A stretch of 64,000 bases of DNA from Cristatella mucedo (lineage: Eukaryota; Bryozoa; Phylactolaemata; Cristatellidae), in contig WPIO01000040.1 in the NCBI GenBank assembly GCA_009760855.2, positions 1,762,001 through 1,826,000 of the forward strand, given 5' to 3'. Position 1 is the stretch's first letter. Each line of letters begins with the position of its first letter. Made by a program: the position numbers and the translations under genes. Positions 59,363-64,000 of this stretch are shown here, in pieces. The notes under the pieces were generated by a model. The model was not told the DNA's origin and searched no databases. It saw nothing but the letters and a program-made list of their open reading frames with translations.

Positions 59363-60689
59363 TGGAATTACGCTCATGGTATGAAAGCATAAGCTGTCTG
59401 CATATCCCCGGGCGTATTGTCAGAAGATGCAAGCCTTCCTATGCTCCGTTTGGGATTTTAGAAAACGAAAATGGAGGCACTGCGTTCATGCGTCTCACAC
59501 CACGACGCAGGCGCCACCACTGCAACTGTGAAACTGCAAATTCGTTACCTCGCTTTGTGCGTCGGCTGCTGTCTTCATTGGAGACCGCACCGGTGCTGAC
59601 TTCACCATCCGACTTGTTGACGAAGCTTTTGGACGAATATTGTTTCGTAACCGACGCGAGAGCTGCGAAGCAGCATGCCGGCCAGATTTGCTGCAGCCAC
59701 TCAAGGAGCCGTTGGTGGCTCAGTTCACCACAAACTCAGTCTCCCTTGCTGCAGCCGACACGCTTTAGGAAGCTGTAGTTGGATCCGCCAGGCCTGAAAT
59801 CTGGTCCTTCAAACATTGGGCCGAGCCAAGTTTGATTGGCTGATCGACAGAGCGCCTCGCTCGGCGTTGTCAGTTGCACCGAGTCGCCCCTGGCAGCAGG
59901 GCGACGATCTGCCACTTTACTATCGAGGCCACCGTTGCTTACAGTGTCGCAGTCTGACTGAAAAGCACGTCGTTGCATGCATATGTATACAATATAATTT
60001 AGTACAATACAATATATTGTATTGTATTGTCGCGGGCTGACTGACACGTCATTCACATTCACCACCGTCGTCATTTACCATCTTCATTCATCCGGAAATG
60101 GTCGCAGCGCCATTTCTGCGGCTCCGACTCTCTGCTTACCTACTTGGCCAACCCGCAATGGACGGGGTGACTGCAAGAACAATCTCAATCCGGACGACGA
60201 CGGCGACGACGGGTCTCCTTAATGGGAAGCGCAAAAATACAGGCACACCGATTCGGTTGCTTTCACTCGGACTGCAGTTTAATTACCTGCCGCTTAGGCT
60301 GCAGTGTAATTTGGAGTTGGCGAGAGGCGATAGTGCGAACGCTAGCACCAGTGCAGAGAGACGGCCGAGACAAATTGTAATGAGATTTATTCATCCTCGA
60401 AATTGGTTGCCTTGCATGTCCGCGTTCGGTTAGGCCGCCCCTGATAGCTAAAGGCTATTCATATTAGGTGAAACTTCATAATAGTTTATTGCATTATGAA
60501 TACGTAAATATTTAAATATTTTCTCTAGGGATAGCCTAAGCGACTTTTATTGCAAAGCGATATGGAAAGTACACATTTTCGGACTTCTCGGGGCTGACTG
60601 AGGAAATCATTGAGGCACTTCAATCACATACGAGTAGAAGGATTTAAGAAGGGGCTCGCAATGAACAGAAGATAGAAACAATAGAAAGA

Positions 60690-60800
60690 CAAATAAAAAA
60701 TAATAAAATGCAATAACAAATGCAATTCAATAAAACAATATATATACATAATATATATATATATATACAATAATATATAATATATGCAATAATAAAACAA
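60690..60800. repeat. (TA)n / AT-rich patch
   Basis: Low-complexity TA runs with AATAAAACAATA words. Confidence 0.8.
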
Positions 60801-60993
60801 TAGAGACAATTGCCAGAGAGCTGCAGAGACAGATAAGACTATGGCCAACTGCGTTGACGCCTTGTTACTGTGAAGAGATTTTTACACGGCATTTTTGTGG
60901 CTTAAGAACTCGTTCATTCAATTCACCTTCGCAAGAGGTGCTTTGTAATTATGAAGAGAATGGCAGCTGGTGAGGGAAAGACCCCTCATGAGC

Positions 60994-61250
60994 TTAGATG
61001 ACCTTGACCAACGCATCAAACTCACTCGACTCAGCTGACGTTTCAGACCAAGCCTGCGATTCACTCATCCGAGAGACGCGCCACTGCTGCTGTTGGACAC
61101 GCCTCCTCAGTGGGGTCTTGTCACTAAAGACGTCAAACACTGGGGATCGGTCGAAGAGAATCGTGGCTGCTGCAGTGATGGCGCTACTACAGTCTTTCAT
61201 GATGCTATTAGTCGCATGCAATTGCTCCTCTGCACGTTGAATGCCAAAGC
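60994..61250 (-). CDS. Candidate conserved exon, unknown protein
   Basis: Minus strand. After an acceptor GATTTTACCCTGGCTTTAG, an 84-residue open frame reads FGIQRAEEQLHATNSIMKDC, SSAITAAATILFDRSPVFDV, FSDKTPLRRR and ends FDALVKVI-stop. The related copy A region keeps the same peptide except for a 1-nt shift. No family recognised and no upstream exon identified, so gene status is tentative. Confidence 0.35.
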
Positions 61251-61930
61251 CTAAAGCCAGGGTAAAATCGTCACGGTTCTTCGATGTGACGTTTATCGTT
61301 TATCACGTGATCACGGCCCGTCCATGGATACGCTCCAAGTGCCTTTTAGCGGAAACCTTTATGAAACTATCTCGCGCGCACACATATATCAAAATATAGT
61401 TAACCTCAAGTCGTGCATCCAATCTTGTTCAGCTGGTCTCTCTCTCGCGCTCTCTGTCTCGCGTGAATCCCACTCTGCACAAGTCAATCTTTTGCCTTCT
61501 CCGCGTGCCTGTTCACCTGCGTAAGTCTTCTCGCCGCGACCAGATTTTCACTCGGCGGTGTGCCTTAAGAATTCGTTGTCATGGCCACATTGGAGCTTAC
61601 TAGGAAGCTGATCAAGATGATGCTGCTTTCTGACCGCAGCACCAGCTTAGCTTCCAGCGTTAGCGATAGGCCGTCTTAAGGCGAATAAGCTGCCTGGTAC
61701 GGCCAGATGGCCGGTTTTACCAGGCGCCACCACGCCGAGCGAGCGAGCGCTGTTGGTGCCTTTCTTGTTTCTTAGTTTCTGCCGCCGAGGATTCCCGGGC
61801 TCATGCATGACATGGCTTAGCGTGTAAGGCCACCGTACTTGCTAGCTACTGTTTTGCACTTGCCGAATAAGTTTTTTACCATGCACTTTTGCGTGGATTA
61901 TGAGCTGGTGCTAGGACTTGCCAGCGTAAA

Positions 61931-62149
61931 CAACTACCTCTACCCTATTGAGCTATTGAAAATCATATCTGCCCTTCGAAAACGAGGCTTGTAGCATTGA
62001 AAATGATCGTTTAGTATCTTGGCCGAATTCAGGTGCTCTGCCAGAATGCGCGTACTTGATTATATCTGCCATATGAGGGCCATTGGGTGCCAGACTGCAA
62101 AAATAGCGTCTGCTGAGATCGACAAACACCGAGCCGGCCCTAAGCCAAG
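61931..62149. other. No feature recognised
   Basis: Unique DNA to the right of copy B. Confidence 0.35.
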
Positions 62150-62300
62150 ACTAATGCCGGGCAACTAATGCCGTACCAGGCAGCTAGCAGGTGCCCCACT
62201 AATGTGTGGCAACGTATGTAGCACATGCCCCACTAATACCGGGCAACGCGGGTACCAGGTGCCTTACTAATGCAGGGCCACGCCGGTAGCATATGGCCGA
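62150..62300. repeat. ~45-bp imperfect tandem repeat
   Basis: Three to four copies of a unit with 'ctaatgccgggcaac' and 'gtaccaggtgcc'/'gtagcacatgcc'. The 'gtaccaggcagct' word also occurs in the palindrome at 52.6 kb. Confidence 0.75.
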
Positions 62301-62574
62301 CTGCTGCTGCTTCGACACGAAGGTAGAGAGAGGATGGATGACACTTCTTACCGATCCCAATCCTATGCTCATTATCACATAATTATCACATTATTAAGCC
62401 TTATCGCACACGAATTCGATTGATATCGATAATCAAACCTGGCTGGAGTTCGGTCGGCATTAAGAACAGGCGGCAAAGAAGCCTCCGAGTAGCTAATACT
62501 CAGCTGGATTGCTAGTAGCTGAGGGGACAACCCCCCAGTCCCCCAAGAATGCCCAAGCGAAGGGAGCTGGTGTG

Positions 62575-62665
62575 CTCGCTGAGACTTGGCATGCGTGCGA
62601 TGCGACCGGGATTCGATCCGGGATTCGAATCCACTGTACATTGTGCCGTAATCACTGCTTCAGCC
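62575..62665 (-). mobile_element. tRNA-like SINE head, weak
   Basis: Minus strand 'gtggattcgaatcccggatc' is a B-box-like stretch and 'gctggctgaagcagtgatta' may be an A-box remnant. No full cloverleaf. Confidence 0.3.
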
Positions 62666-63578
<913 letters not shown>

Positions 63579-64000
63579 AGGTCCCCCCACACACGCACGC
63601 ACACATACACGAGTTGTGAGAACGATGCCGGCTATATTGGACGCTGGCGGGCGAGCAGTGGACGCGTCGCTCCCGAGCAGGAAGGAGAGAAGGAGAAAGC
63701 GTCCGTACATGCTGGCGGACTGGCAGAACATGTGGAGTGTGGTGACGAAAGGGTCACACCACTGGCGCGGCGGCCGCTGTCATGAAATCCGCATAGTCAC
63801 CGGACGGTGCGTCACGCGCCACATCCGACCTTCCCGAGTTCTCGACACTGGCCGTTTAGCTACTGTCACGTGACGGTCGTCACATGGCGGCCGCAGGTCA
63901 TGTCATTCGTCCTTTGCAAAGCAGTGGAACTTTCCTATTGGGGCTTGAGCGATTGCAATCTGGTCGCGCGGTCACGCGGAGGCGCAGGGTTTCGGTTGCA
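63579..64000. other. No gene recognised at the right edge
   Basis: CpG-rich DNA. A plus frame from 63,616 contains a basic stretch (RKERRRKRPYMLADWQNMW) but no recognisable domain. A gene could begin here and continue beyond the window. Confidence 0.3.

Larger units (their letters stand above)
57110..61930. repeat. Segmental duplication, copy B
   Basis: Direct, collinear counterpart of 37.5-52.9 kb. It is the compact copy, without the SINE/LINE-tail insertions and with shorter arrays. About 500 bp corresponding to 41.37-42.04 kb of copy A (signal-peptide exon, 5' UTR, TATA box) is missing at about 58.21 kb. Confidence 0.75.

Noticed and set aside
63616-63873. Basic 85-residue frame at the right edge
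   Set aside because: No recognised domain or splice support, and the window ends too soon to test it.

Overview
The window is nuclear DNA from a multicellular animal, most likely an invertebrate. It has spliced genes with GT-AG introns, a Pol III tRNA gene, non-LTR retrotransposons, tRNA-derived SINEs and hAT DNA transposons. Microsatellites are very long, and CpG is common rather than depleted. The species cannot be named from the sequence. Most long open frames here are read-through of simple repeats, not genes.

Layout. 1-7.1 kb: retroelement debris, two SINEs, a CpG-rich block and a CTG/CAG-rich leader. 7.29-20.05 kb (+): a four-coding-exon Bcl-2 family gene, closest to BOK/BAX-type proteins, with BH1, BH2 and a C-terminal membrane anchor. 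Its introns hold LINE fragments, SINEs, a large AT palindrome and a 327 bp hAT element that looks like SPIN (Space Invader). 20-33 kb: a graveyard of two L2/CR1-like LINE families (called LINE-A and LINE-B here), a tRNA-Phe gene, a decayed tRNA-Phe copy and a second SPIN-like element. 33.4-35.35 kb: a decayed hAT transposon of the ZMYM1-like type.

37.5-52.9 kb and 57.1-61.9 kb are two diverged direct copies of one ancestral segment. Copy A (about 15 kb) is swollen by microsatellites and SINE/LINE insertions; copy B is about 4.8 kb. In copy A, on the minus strand, I could assemble a gene: TATA box, 5' UTR exon, signal-peptide exon, 92 bp intron, then an exon of about 120 tandem 9-residue repeats (core TGKPEGK), a short conserved C-terminal tail and a poly(A) signal. 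Copy B keeps a shorter array and the same tail, but has lost the promoter and signal-peptide exon and carries two 2-nt frameshifts, so it is a pseudogene. I do not recognise this repetitive secreted protein. It and the SPIN-like elements are the most interesting content.

The SINEs end in the same hairpin tail as LINE-A, which suggests LINE-A mobilised them. No rRNA, CRISPR array or viral gene was recognised.
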